In this document: positions 1 through 7,615 of the stretch, piece by piece
Numbering within the stretch: position 1 is the first letter of the stretch
How the letters are laid out: the number at the start of each line of letters is the position of its first letter
DNA from: Bacteroidales bacterium
GTDB taxonomy: Bacteria; Bacteroidota; Bacteroidia; Bacteroidales; UBA1402
NCBI GenBank assembly: GCA_012511135.1
Contig: JAAZGQ010000051.1
Span: 1 to 8,415, forward strand
Direction of reading: 5' to 3'
DNA length: 8,415 bases
Notes under the pieces: generated by a model
What the model was told of the DNA's origin: nothing
Seen by the model: only the letters and a program-made list of their open reading frames with translations
Database searches by the model: none
Position numbers and translations under genes: made by a program

Positions 1-5
1 ATAAT

Positions 6-1301
6 TTAACGACGGGGCTTGATCCATTGCCATAATACTTTGTAAGTGATCTTCTTTCCATACATCAGGATGCCGGTACGGTAGATTTTAGAGGCCAATT
101 TGGTGCTGAACACAAATGTCAGTACCAACAGCCCATATGACAGGATTAAGTGCCAAAAAGGCACACCAAAGGGCAAACGCACCATCATAACGATGGGAGA
201 GGTAAAAGGAATAAACGAACACCAGATGGTGAGCGGCCCCTCGGGATTGCTGGCGCCGTAAATGCCTGCATATAATGCGAAAAGCACCGGAATTGTCATA
301 GGGAGAGTAAATTGCTGAGCATCCTCGCTGTTGTCTATGGCTCCTCCAACAGCAGCAAACAGCGAGGCATACAGTAGGTAACCTCCCAAAAAGTAAAGCA
401 CAAACCAGAAGAGGATTTTACCCACGGGAATAGAATTCAGGGCTTGTAAACTGTCAAGAACACCGGGAGGAACAGAACTCTCCATCCCCGGCATAGAAGG
501 GCTGAGTCCGTCAAGTGGAATATTAGCAAACTGGCTGCCGACAACCAACAAAACCAGTAGCAGTACTACCCACAGGAAAAATTGAGTAAGACCCACCAGG
601 GCAATACCGATTATTTTCCCCATCATAAGTTGAAAGGGTTTGACCGATGATACAATTATTTCGACGATGCGATTGGATTTTTCTTCGATAACGCCGTTCA
701 TCACCATGCCTCCGTAAGCAAATATGAAGACGTAGATGAGCATGGTGGCTATCATGCCAATGATCATGGAAATTTCCGAAGAGGTTTTTTGTTCGTTGCC
801 GTCATCGGTCCAACGAATAGTCTCCACCCTGACTCTGACTTTGGACTCCCTGATGATTTGCTCCAGGCCTTCGATCTGGTACGAGGCAATTTTGTCTTCG
901 GAAGCCATTTGACTAAGCTGGCTCTGTACGTAATCTTTGAGGTCTGGCCCTATCTGTTGTTCAGAATAGACTGTTACTTTTGGATCGCCCTCGATCAGAT
1001 TGCCTTCGATCAGCAGATAGGCATAGTAACCAGCCTTGTTTTGGTTTCTGTAGGCTTCGGTGCTGTCGCTGCAGGGCATAAAACGATAATTCGGGGTATT
1101 CTGCAGGCGGGGAAGATAAAGCCCTCTGGCATCAATAACTGCGATTTCTCTTACTTTAGTGTCTTTGACCGAAGATAGTAAAAGCGGTACAAGTATGATT
1201 AGCACAAAGGCCAGCGGCATAACAAAAGTCATTATCAGAAATGATTTTTTCCTTACACGGGAGCTGTATTCCCGATTGATAATCAATGAAAGTTTGCTCA
1301 T
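6..1301 (-). CDS. ABC-2 type exporter permease (NatB-like)
   Basis: This is the membrane subunit of an ABC exporter in the inner membrane, 431 aa. A first hydrophobic segment lies at about residues 20-43. It is followed by a large extracytoplasmic domain (about 44-175) and then a bundle of hydrophobic segments at about 177-203, 226-255, 294-320, 332-350, 358-375 and 383-400. The stretch at 201-232 (GVIEEKSNR, then EIIVSS and LMMGKIIG) is the conserved cytoplasmic coupling motif of the ABC2_membrane_3 / NatB-YhaP type. One TM, a big outer loop and then a C-terminal TM bundle is the normal family layout, and the length is normal. Its start codon overlaps the stop of the ATPase gene as ATGA, so the two are translationally coupled. 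The family includes the NatAB sodium exporter, but homologues export varied substrates, so the cargo is not assigned. Family call is firm; substrate is unknown. Confidence 0.93.
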   Translation of the reverse strand: MSKLSLIINREYSSRVRKKSFLIMTFVMPLAFVLIILVPLLLSSVKDTKVREIAVIDARGLYLPRLQNTPNYRFMPCSDSTEAYRNQNKAGYYAYLLIEGNLIEGDPKVTVYSEQQIGPDLKDYVQSQLSQMASEDKIASYQIEGLEQIIRESKVRVRVETIRWTDDGNEQKTSSEISMIIGMIATMLIYVFIFAYGGMVMNGVIEEKSNRIVEIIVSSVKPFQLMMGKIIGIALVGLTQFFLWVVLLLVLLVVGSQFANIPLDGLSPSMPGMESSVPPGVLDSLQALNSIPVGKILFWFVLYFLGGYLLYASLFAAVGGAIDNSEDAQQFTLPMTIPVLFALYAGIYGASNPEGPLTIWCSFIPFTSPIVMMVRLPFGVPFWHLILSYGLLVLTFVFSTKLASKIYRTGILMYGKKITYKVLWQWIKPRR

Positions 1302-2224
1302 GATTGTACACTTTTAATAAAAATATCGTGCATGCTGGGAATTTTTTCCTCAAAAGAAACGATTTCAAAACTCTCGAAGAGTTCTTTGAAAATAGTATTG
1401 TTGTGGTTAAACCCGGCCTTGATGCTCAACTCCAGTTGCCAGTAATAATTGTCCGTCAAGCTGTTTTCGATTTTGAAGAAAGGCAATTTTTCCAGCTTGC
1501 TTTTGGCCAGCTCCAAATCTTCGGGCAGCCTGAGCTTTACCAGGTAGATTCCGCTGCGGTGGCTAAGTTTGATGTCCTGCACTTTGCCCTGAAGTATTAG
1601 TTTGGATTTGTCTATCAAGCCTATCTCATCGCAAATTTCCTCGACCGAAGCCATATTGTGCGTCGAAAAAAGTATGGTGGATCCCTTGGCTTTTAAATTC
1701 AGAATCTCTTCTTTGATTAGTTGTGTGTTTACGGGATCGAAGCCGCTGAAAGGCTCGTCAAAAATGAGGAGTTTGGGTTCGTGCAGAATGGTAATGATAA
1801 ATTGTACTTTTTGCTGCATACCTTTGGAGAGTTCCTCGAGTTTTTTGTCGGCCCAGTCGCGTATATTGAATTTATCGAACCAGTATTTCAATATTATGCG
1901 GGCATCCTGTTTTGAAAGCCCTTTGAGCCTGGCCAGGTAAAGAGCCTGTTCGGCCACTTTCATTTTTTTGTACAAGCCCCTTTCTTCGGGTAGGTAGCCA
2001 ATATTGTAAACATCTTTGGCTTTGAGAGGATTTCCGTTTATAAAAACCTCTCCGCTGTCGGGATTGGTAATTTGGTTGAGGATGCGGATCAGGGTGGTTT
2101 TTCCGGCACCATTGGGGCCAAGCAGGCCGTAGATTTTGGCTTCGGGCACTTGAATACTAACTTTGTCCAAGGCTAAATGTCCGGTGTATTGCTTGACAAT
2201 GTTTCGGGTTTCTACGTAATACAT
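1298..2224 (-). CDS. ABC exporter ATP-binding protein (NatA-like, DUF4162-type C-terminus)
   Basis: This is the cytoplasmic ATPase that powers the permease encoded immediately downstream, 308 aa. The visible motifs are Walker A GPNGAGKTT (36-44), signature LSKGMQQK (132-139), Walker B LLIFDE (152-157), D-loop SGFDP (160-164) and the H-switch histidine H189 in STHN. The Q-loop region reads IGYLPEERGLY (75-85), with Glu where many ABC ATPases have Gln; this LPE form is common in the NatA/EcsA-like exporter group. After the nucleotide-binding domain, residues from about 220 to 300 form an extra alpha/beta region that matches the DUF4162 tail of this subfamily. The gene begins 31 bp after the dnaG stop, with no recognisable promoter or Shine-Dalgarno in the gap, so it is probably read from an upstream transcript. 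All catalytic residues are present. Substrate is not known. Confidence 0.95.
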   Translation of the reverse strand: MYYVETRNIVKQYTGHLALDKVSIQVPEAKIYGLLGPNGAGKTTLIRILNQITNPDSGEVFINGNPLKAKDVYNIGYLPEERGLYKKMKVAEQALYLARLKGLSKQDARIILKYWFDKFNIRDWADKKLEELSKGMQQKVQFIITILHEPKLLIFDEPFSGFDPVNTQLIKEEILNLKAKGSTILFSTHNMASVEEICDEIGLIDKSKLILQGKVQDIKLSHRSGIYLVKLRLPEDLELAKSKLEKLPFFKIENSLTDNYYWQLELSIKAGFNHNNTIFKELFESFEIVSFEEKIPSMHDIFIKSVQS

Positions 2225-2255
2225 ATTATTGCTATGCTTGGTTTAAATGCGTAAA

Positions 2256-4355
2256 TTATCGGGTGATTATTCTTTTTCCCAGGCTTTTGGCCAGGCTTTT
2301 ATCCAAATCCTGCAGTATCTTTATTTCTTCCAGCAAGTGTATCAATTTTGCCTGATCTTTGTTGTCTTCTGCCACTTTGAGCTTGGACCTGAGTTCTGTC
2401 AGTTCTTCTTTTACAATCTTCCATTTAAGTTCTTCGAGTAATTGAGGGATCAGATAATGCAATTTATCTTTATCCTCAACGACGATTTGATACCGGCTGT
2501 GAATTTTACTCAGTTCATATTCTTCAGACACCAGTTCACCTGCCATCAGGCTGATTTCGGCCAGCTGGTGGTTCAAAAAGAATCGTTCAGCCACAAAATG
2601 ATCGTCCCTGTAATGCGCCAAGGCTTCCTGGTACATTAATTTGTATACAGGGTGTTGAAATTCTATTTCTTCGTTTTCGAGATCCATCGAAATAAATTCC
2701 AGCACTTTGGGATGAAAGTCTTGGGGATAGATGTTTTTGTCAAAGCTGATTTCCTGTTCGCCGTAACGGACTATCATGCGCATCAGGTTGCGTTCATACT
2801 GGTCATAGGGACTGAATTGTTTTTTTTCTGTTTTTTGAGTTTCAACTTGCACAGGGGCTTGTTGCTGCATTTGTCCGGCAGGCATTTGAGTTAAATCCGG
2901 AAAAGGAGCCTCCTCGTCAGCCTTCGTTGCAGGTATTTCAGAGCTTTGTTGCTCAGGGTACTGCATCCTGCTTTTTGCTTGCCATCCTCCAGCAGATGAC
3001 TCTGGATCGAAGTTTTTTCTAATATCTCGTTGTTGACGAATGCGATCGATGTATTTCTGACGTTTCTTGTTGACTTCTTTTTGAATAAGTTGTTCAGAAG
3101 AATCCAGTAAGCGGCTGCATTCCTTGACGTATTCAGATCGAATGATATCATTGGGAATCAGAGCAATGCTTTCGACGATGTCCTGAATTAGGGATGCTCT
3201 TTGAATGGGGTCGTTTCCGGCATCCTGCAAGAGGACTTCGGTTTTGAAGCGAATAAAGTCGTTTTCGCTCTTTTTGAGGTAATCCAGCAATTCCGAGGCG
3301 CTGTGTCCCCGGGCAAAGGAATCGGGATCTTCCCCTTCGGGCAGCAGCACAACTTTGATGTTGAGGCCTTCTTCGAGCAAGAGATTGATTCCTCTCAGCG
3401 AGGCCTTGATGCCGGCGGCGTCACCGTCGTAAAGTACGGTGATGTTGTCGGTAAATCGGTGGATGAGTTGAATCTGTCCTTTGGTCAGGGCCGTGCCGGA
3501 GGATGCCACCACATTTTCGACACCGGCCTGGTGCATGGAAAGCACGTCGGTATATCCTTCAACCAGGTAACAACGATCGTGCTTCACTATAGCTTGCCTG
3601 GCAAAATAAATGCCATACAATTCTGCACTTTTGTGGTAGATTTCAGACTCAGGAGAATTGATGTATTTAGCGGCTTTTTCGTTTTTCCTGAGAATGCGTC
3701 CGCCAAAAGCTTTTATTTTGCCCGAGATGCCGTGTATGGGGAAAATCACTCTGCCCCGGTAACGATCGTACAACTGACTTTGGTCATCGGCAACCGCCAG
3801 GCCGGTTTTGAGCAGGTATTCTTTTTGGTATCCTTTTGCCAGAGCTGTTTTCGAAAAAGCATCGCGTTGTTCGGGAGAATAGCCCAATTGGAATTTTTGT
3901 ATGGTATCTTCGCGTAAGCCTCTTTCCAGAAAATATTTAAGGCCTATACTCATGCCTTCGGGCTGTTTGTGAAGATTGGTTCTGAAAAAGTCTCTGGCAA
4001 ATTCATTGAGAACGAACATACTTTCCCGCTCATTTTTGCTTTGCAGGTCTTCGGCCGTGAGCTGCTTTTCTACAACTTCAATATTGTATTTTTTAGCCAG
4101 CCATTTAAGTGCCTCATAATAACTAAGTTGCTCATGCTCCATTATAAAATGAACCACATTTCCTCCCTTGCCGCAACTAAAGCATTTACAAATACCCTTG
4201 GCCGGCGAAACGCTGAAAGAAGGCGTCTTATCGTCGTGAAAAGGGCATAGGCCGAGGAAATTTACACCTCTCTTGCGTAAATGAACAAATTCTCCCACCA
4301 CTTCTTCGATGCGGGCTGCGTCTAATATTCTGTTTATGGTGCTTTGATCAATCAT
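2256..4355 (-). CDS. dnaG: DNA primase DnaG
   Basis: This enzyme synthesises the RNA primers for lagging-strand and initial leading-strand DNA replication, working with the replicative helicase DnaB. It has 699 aa. The N-terminal CHC2 zinc-binding domain uses C37, H40, C58 and C61 (CPFH and CFSC). The RNA-polymerase core follows, with the basic YDRYRGRVIFPI block (196-207) and KYINSPES (230-237). The TOPRIM metal site shows EGYTD (266-270), DGD (310-312) and EDPDS (342-346). Residues about 440-515 are a Gln/Pro/Glu-rich linker. From about 518 (YERNLMRMIVRYGE) to the end is a helical C-terminal region that should be the DnaB-interaction domain, which diverges in this phylum; the last part (about 635-695) is charged and likely helical or coiled coil. 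An in-frame stop lies 12 codons upstream of the chosen ATG, and the CHC2 domain starts at the usual distance from it. All key residues are intact. Confidence 0.98.
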   Translation of the reverse strand: MIDQSTINRILDAARIEEVVGEFVHLRKRGVNFLGLCPFHDDKTPSFSVSPAKGICKCFSCGKGGNVVHFIMEHEQLSYYEALKWLAKKYNIEVVEKQLTAEDLQSKNERESMFVLNEFARDFFRTNLHKQPEGMSIGLKYFLERGLREDTIQKFQLGYSPEQRDAFSKTALAKGYQKEYLLKTGLAVADDQSQLYDRYRGRVIFPIHGISGKIKAFGGRILRKNEKAAKYINSPESEIYHKSAELYGIYFARQAIVKHDRCYLVEGYTDVLSMHQAGVENVVASSGTALTKGQIQLIHRFTDNITVLYDGDAAGIKASLRGINLLLEEGLNIKVVLLPEGEDPDSFARGHSASELLDYLKKSENDFIRFKTEVLLQDAGNDPIQRASLIQDIVESIALIPNDIIRSEYVKECSRLLDSSEQLIQKEVNKKRQKYIDRIRQQRDIRKNFDPESSAGGWQAKSRMQYPEQQSSEIPATKADEEAPFPDLTQMPAGQMQQQAPVQVETQKTEKKQFSPYDQYERNLMRMIVRYGEQEISFDKNIYPQDFHPKVLEFISMDLENEEIEFQHPVYKLMYQEALAHYRDDHFVAERFFLNHQLAEISLMAGELVSEEYELSKIHSRYQIVVEDKDKLHYLIPQLLEELKWKIVKEELTELRSKLKVAEDNKDQAKLIHLLEEIKILQDLDKSLAKSLGKRIITR

Positions 4356-4423
4356 GCCAGATGGGTGTACCAGTATATCCCGAAAACTAAGTTAAAATCA
4401 TAGTTACTTTGTTTAACGAAAGT

Positions 4424-4455
4424 CAAATAAAATAAGCGCTCAGGGCAATAACAAA
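4424..4455 (-). promoter_or_regulatory. Candidate promoter for dnaG (Bacteroidota type)
   Basis: Read on the minus strand there is TTTG (4455-4452), a 20-nt spacer, and TTTATTTG (4431-4424). This matches the Bacteroidota primary-sigma consensus TTTG / TAnnTTTG at 4 of 4 and 5 of 6 fixed positions. Transcription would start near 4417, giving a leader of about 60 nt before the dnaG ATG. The region is AT-rich, so chance matches are possible. The call rests on motif fit, spacing and location only. Confidence 0.4.
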
Positions 4456-4471
4456 AAATATCAAAAATATC
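4454..4471. repeat. Perfect 9-bp tandem repeat
   Basis: AAAAATATC occurs twice head to tail (4454-4462 and 4463-4471), and an 8-bp copy, AAAATATC, recurs at 4642-4649. The tandem pair sits at the -33 side of the candidate dnaG promoter and about 12 bp upstream of the -33 of the rightward promoter. It could act as an UP-like or regulator site, but simple AT-rich sequence can produce this by chance. Confidence 0.5.
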
Positions 4472-4482
4472 GCTAAAACGAA

Positions 4483-4513
4483 TTAGATGTATTGGGTATT
4501 TCATTTATATTTG
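4483..4513 (+). promoter_or_regulatory. Candidate promoter for the fasciclin-lipoprotein/SusC operon
   Basis: A perfect TAnnTTTG element, TATATTTG, lies at 4506-4513. A partial -33 element, TTAG (3 of 4 to TTTG), lies at 4483-4486, with a 19-nt spacer. The predicted start is near 4520, which would leave a leader of about 160 nt containing all four TwAyGCC repeats. A weaker second -7-like element, TATATTTA, is at 4631-4638 but has no -33 partner at the right distance. If that site were the real promoter, three of the repeats would lie upstream of it as operator-like sites. Confidence 0.42.
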
Positions 4514-4530
4514 CGGGCAAAATTAATACA

Positions 4531-4670
4531 TTAATGCCAATATTGATAAATTCAGCCTGGTTTTTTCCATGAAGTTATGCCTTAAGTATACCATATAACT
4601 CTGAATAATGCCTTTAATAGCCATAATTATTATATTTACGTAAAATATCAACTACAATAACGCCTTTAAT
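4531..4670 (+). repeat. Four-copy TwAyGCC direct-repeat family upstream of the lipoprotein gene
   Basis: The copies are TTAATGCCAATAT (4531), TTATGCCTTAAG (4575), AATAATGCCTTTAAT (4604-4618) and AATAACGCCTTTAAT (4656-4670). The last two agree at 14 of 15 positions, which is the strongest evidence; the first two share only the core. Measured at the GCC, the copies start at 4536, 4579, 4610 and 4662, so spacings are 43, 31 and 52 bp. These are close to 4, 3 and 5 turns of B-DNA. The last copy ends 9 bp before the lipoprotein ATG. The function is not known. Confidence 0.45.
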
Positions 4671-4679
4671 TCAAAGAGT

Positions 4680-7613
4680 ATGTTTAAAAACACGCACAGA
4701 GCCTGGTTGTTTCTGCTTTCGCTGCTCTTGGTCGTTGGAGCTTGTACCGATCCTTACACTTACGACGACAAAGAACCCGACTGGCTCGGTTCCAGCATTT
4801 ACGATTATCTTGTAGAACAGGGCGAATACACTTACTTTACAAGGATCATTGATTCTTGTAATTATCGTGAGGTATTGGCCAAGACGGGAAGCAAGACTAT
4901 GTTTGTCTGCAAGGATTCAGCATTTGAAGAATATTTCAATAATAACGTGGATGGCATCAGCCGTTTTGAAGATTTCGGTTTATCGCAATTGAAGCAAATT
5001 ATGGAATATGCTCTGGTAAACGATGCTGCATTGATCGAAACATTATCCTATGCCGTAGGTTATGTGAAAGGACAGGTAATGCGCCGCCCTACTTCGCTGG
5101 ATCCTTTGGATATGCTTTCGTTTGAACAGGGTGATGAAATTCCGGAGAACAGGTATTTTGAACCTTATCGTACCAGGGGCCTACATATTCTGAACGATAA
5201 TACCTCCCCCAGTGTGATACAGTTTTTTGAAGCTCACATGCGAGAAAAGGGCATTACTAACGAGGATTTCAGTATTCTCTTCAACGGCAAAACCCGTCAG
5301 GCAGATGATGCACATTTATTCGGAATTAAGGTAATCGAAAGAGATATTACTTGTAAAAACGGCTATGTCCATGTACTGGAAAGCTTGATGATGCCAAGGG
5401 ACAACATGGCTGGTTACATTCGCAAGAGCGATAGTCTGTCAATATTCAATTCTCTAATGGATCGTTTTAGCGCTCCTTTTTACAATGCATCAGTTACAGA
5501 AACCTACAAGGCTCTGAATCCCGGGTTTAACGATTCCATCTTTGTCCGCGGTTATTTCTGTGAATTGGGTAATACAACAGGCAGCCTCGATCCCAACGGA
5601 ACTCTGATTCCTGCCGAAGAACTTCTTCTGTATGATCCTGGCTGGAATGAATATCAATACAACCCATTATCACGGGATATGGGGGTGATGTTTGTGCCGG
5701 ACGATGAATCTATGAGTTCTTATTTTTCACCCGAAGGCAAAGGCTCCTTTTTGTATGAACGCTACAAAACCTGGGACAGTGTGCCCAACAATATAGTCTC
5801 GATGTTTATCAATGCTCATATGAAGTATTCATTTTTGAGCTCTGTGCCCAGTAAATTTCAGGGACTTAAGGATGAAGACGGTTTTGAGATTGGCATAGAA
5901 AGAGACAATATCCTTCGTTCTCAGGTTTTATCCAACGGAGCTGTATATGTTACCAACGAAGTCTTTCCGCCGGTGGATTATGCCTCTGTTATGGCTCCCG
6001 TTTTGGTTAATGAACAAACCAAAATATTCAACTATGCACTTAAAGCCTTGGATTTTAATATCTATTTAAGATCTTTGGAAAGCACTTACAGTTTCCTTGT
6101 ACCTTTTGATGAATCTTTTGCCGAATATCTTTATCCGGCCGGACAGGGACACGAAACCAAGAAAATGATCAAACTCAAATACGATGCAGTAAACGATGTG
6201 GTTGTTCCGGTTACATTTTCGTATAATGAAAGCACCGGCCAGATTGGTGATTCTATTAACACTTTGACTACCAGCGTTGCCTACGATTGTCTGAACGATA
6301 TTATGGATTATCATATTGTAGTCGGAGACATTGAATCGGGACAGGAATATTACCAAACCAAAGGTAAAGGTGAAATCAGAGTTCAGGGCAGTGGCATCGG
6401 CATGAAAGTCTGGGGTGGCGGTAATATGGAAATGAACAAGAACTGGGGCAACAGCTGGGACGATAGCCAGTATACAGCCGTAGTTACAGATATTCTGGAC
6501 TTAAAGAACGGAAAAACCTACATGGTTTCCAATATGCTCCAACAGCCCATAACATCTGTATACAAGACATTAAACAGCCATCCCGAATTTGCCAAATTCC
6601 TTTCGGCTATGATGGGAATACCGGACGATATGGTTGAACATTTGATGCTGACCAAAGATCCTGTCACTCCGGGTCTGGATTTCAATATCGACTTCTTCTC
6701 AGCCTTCCATTACACCTTGTACGTCCCCAATAATGCAGCCATGGACAGGGCATACGCTGCAGGTCTGCCCACCTGGGCTGAAATTGCCGCCGTACCGACA
6801 GCAGATGATGAAGGAGCAAAAAGGGCAGCGATGATACAAAAAGTAGTACGTTTCCTTAAATACCATTTCCAGGATAATTCGGTTTATATAGGCGGAGATC
6901 GGCTAAGTGATGTAAAATACGAAACTGCGACAAAAAATAATATTACCAACAAGTTCCATTCCGTAAGACTGAATCAGGATGGCTCCAACATCAGCATTTA
7001 TCAGTCCGTTTCCAATGCTTCCGGAATCGAATCTTTCAACAGACCTCCCGTACAGGTGTACAAAGACCAAGGCTTATACAACCTTATGGCCAGAGATTAT
7101 TATTTTAACTGTACAAACAAAGGTGATTTAAAAACAGCCAATACAACGGCCTGGACTTCGAGAACAGTAATTCATGAAGTGGATACCTATTTGAATCCGA
7201 TAAAAGTACCCACTATCCGAATGAACAAACCTAATTATGTTACTGCTGCATTGGTTCCTTTATCGGCGGATGTGACCGACAACGGGGACGGGGTAGCTTT
7301 TGATAAGCAGATTATAACAAAGAGAGGATTTTGCTGGAGTTATTCCAAAGAGCCTGAATGGTCTGCTTCCGGTTCCGAATTTCAAGCGGAGATACCTGCA
7401 GCATCTGATGTGGCCAATATTAAATACACTCTGAATTTTCCGGCTTCATCCAATCCCGCTGATACACTGTTGTATATTCGTGCCTATACCGAGAGCAAAT
7501 GGACTGTGGAAGGTTTGGATGGAACACTGCCGGAAAATGCCACAAAACAACGCCTGAGTGCATATAGTAAAGAGATATGTATCAACACTAAAAAAGGAAC
7601 CCAAGTTTATTAA
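4680..7613 (+). CDS. Multi-fasciclin-domain surface lipoprotein with FN3-like C-terminus
   Basis: This is a 977-aa predicted lipoprotein. A hydrophobic signal peptide (about 8-21) ends in the lipobox VGAC, so C22 should be the lipidated N-terminus. The acidic stretch DDKEPD (29-34) soon after would suit surface exposure, though it is not a clear export signal. I see about four divergent FAS1-like modules. Module 1 (about 35-238) has TMFVCKDSAF and ends NGYVHVLESLMMP. Module 2 (about 243-435) has GVMFVPDDESM and ends NGAVYVTNEVFPP. Module 3 (about 440-622) has YSFLVPFDESF and ends NGKTYMVSNML. Module 4 (about 623-840) has YTLYVPNNAAM and ends SRTVIHEVDTYL. Residues about 845-970 resemble the Bacteroidota FN3-like repeat (KRGFCWS, then LYIRAYTES and YSKEI). 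FAS1 modules are known for adhesion and ligand binding. The gene stops 2 bp before the SusC-type receptor, so a shared function is likely. Modules 2-4 were delimited by eye; the ligand is unknown. Confidence 0.85.
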   Translation: MFKNTHRAWLFLLSLLLVVGACTDPYTYDDKEPDWLGSSIYDYLVEQGEYTYFTRIIDSCNYREVLAKTGSKTMFVCKDSAFEEYFNNNVDGISRFEDFGLSQLKQIMEYALVNDAALIETLSYAVGYVKGQVMRRPTSLDPLDMLSFEQGDEIPENRYFEPYRTRGLHILNDNTSPSVIQFFEAHMREKGITNEDFSILFNGKTRQADDAHLFGIKVIERDITCKNGYVHVLESLMMPRDNMAGYIRKSDSLSIFNSLMDRFSAPFYNASVTETYKALNPGFNDSIFVRGYFCELGNTTGSLDPNGTLIPAEELLLYDPGWNEYQYNPLSRDMGVMFVPDDESMSSYFSPEGKGSFLYERYKTWDSVPNNIVSMFINAHMKYSFLSSVPSKFQGLKDEDGFEIGIERDNILRSQVLSNGAVYVTNEVFPPVDYASVMAPVLVNEQTKIFNYALKALDFNIYLRSLESTYSFLVPFDESFAEYLYPAGQGHETKKMIKLKYDAVNDVVVPVTFSYNESTGQIGDSINTLTTSVAYDCLNDIMDYHIVVGDIESGQEYYQTKGKGEIRVQGSGIGMKVWGGGNMEMNKNWGNSWDDSQYTAVVTDILDLKNGKTYMVSNMLQQPITSVYKTLNSHPEFAKFLSAMMGIPDDMVEHLMLTKDPVTPGLDFNIDFFSAFHYTLYVPNNAAMDRAYAAGLPTWAEIAAVPTADDEGAKRAAMIQKVVRFLKYHFQDNSVYIGGDRLSDVKYETATKNNITNKFHSVRLNQDGSNISIYQSVSNASGIESFNRPPVQVYKDQGLYNLMARDYYFNCTNKGDLKTANTTAWTSRTVIHEVDTYLNPIKVPTIRMNKPNYVTAALVPLSADVTDNGDGVAFDKQIITKRGFCWSYSKEPEWSASGSEFQAEIPAASDVANIKYTLNFPASSNPADTLLYIRAYTESKWTVEGLDGTLPENATKQRLSAYSKEICINTKKGTQVY

Positions 7614-7615
7614 TC

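Larger units (their letters stand above)
4356..4679. other. Divergent AT-rich intergenic region
   Basis: This is a 324-bp gap between the diverging dnaG and fasciclin-lipoprotein genes. I see no convincing ORF, tRNA or structured RNA in it. It is visibly more AT-rich than the flanking genes. It contains one promoter-like pair per direction, a perfect 9-bp tandem repeat at 4454-4471, and a family of four TwAyGCC-centred repeats between 4531 and 4670. No terminator is expected because both flanking genes point outward, and none was seen. Confidence 0.85.

Noticed and set aside
789..1178. 129-codon open frame on the plus strand opposite the exporter permease
   Set aside because: It is antisense to the extracytoplasmic domain of an intact permease gene and has no recognisable motif or promoter.
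3201..3917. 238-codon open frame on the plus strand inside dnaG
   Set aside because: It is wholly antisense to the catalytic core of dnaG, whose minus-strand reading has every expected motif. The plus-strand translation shows no recognisable domain, so it is a shadow of codon usage.
4356..4679. Possible CRISPR array or small RNA gene in the intergenic repeats
   Set aside because: The repeats are short (core of about 7-8 bp, at most 15 bp), spacing is uneven, and there is no palindromic repeat unit or nearby cas gene. No convincing stem-loop with a terminator was seen.
6066..6356. 96-codon open frame on the minus strand inside the fasciclin lipoprotein gene
   Set aside because: It overlaps well-supported FAS1 module 3 coding sequence and shows no independent gene signal.
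4680..7613. The 977-aa lipoprotein as a SusD-family protein
   Set aside because: It is nearly twice the usual SusD length, lacks the helical TPR-like pattern of SusD, and repeatedly shows FAS1-type motifs instead.
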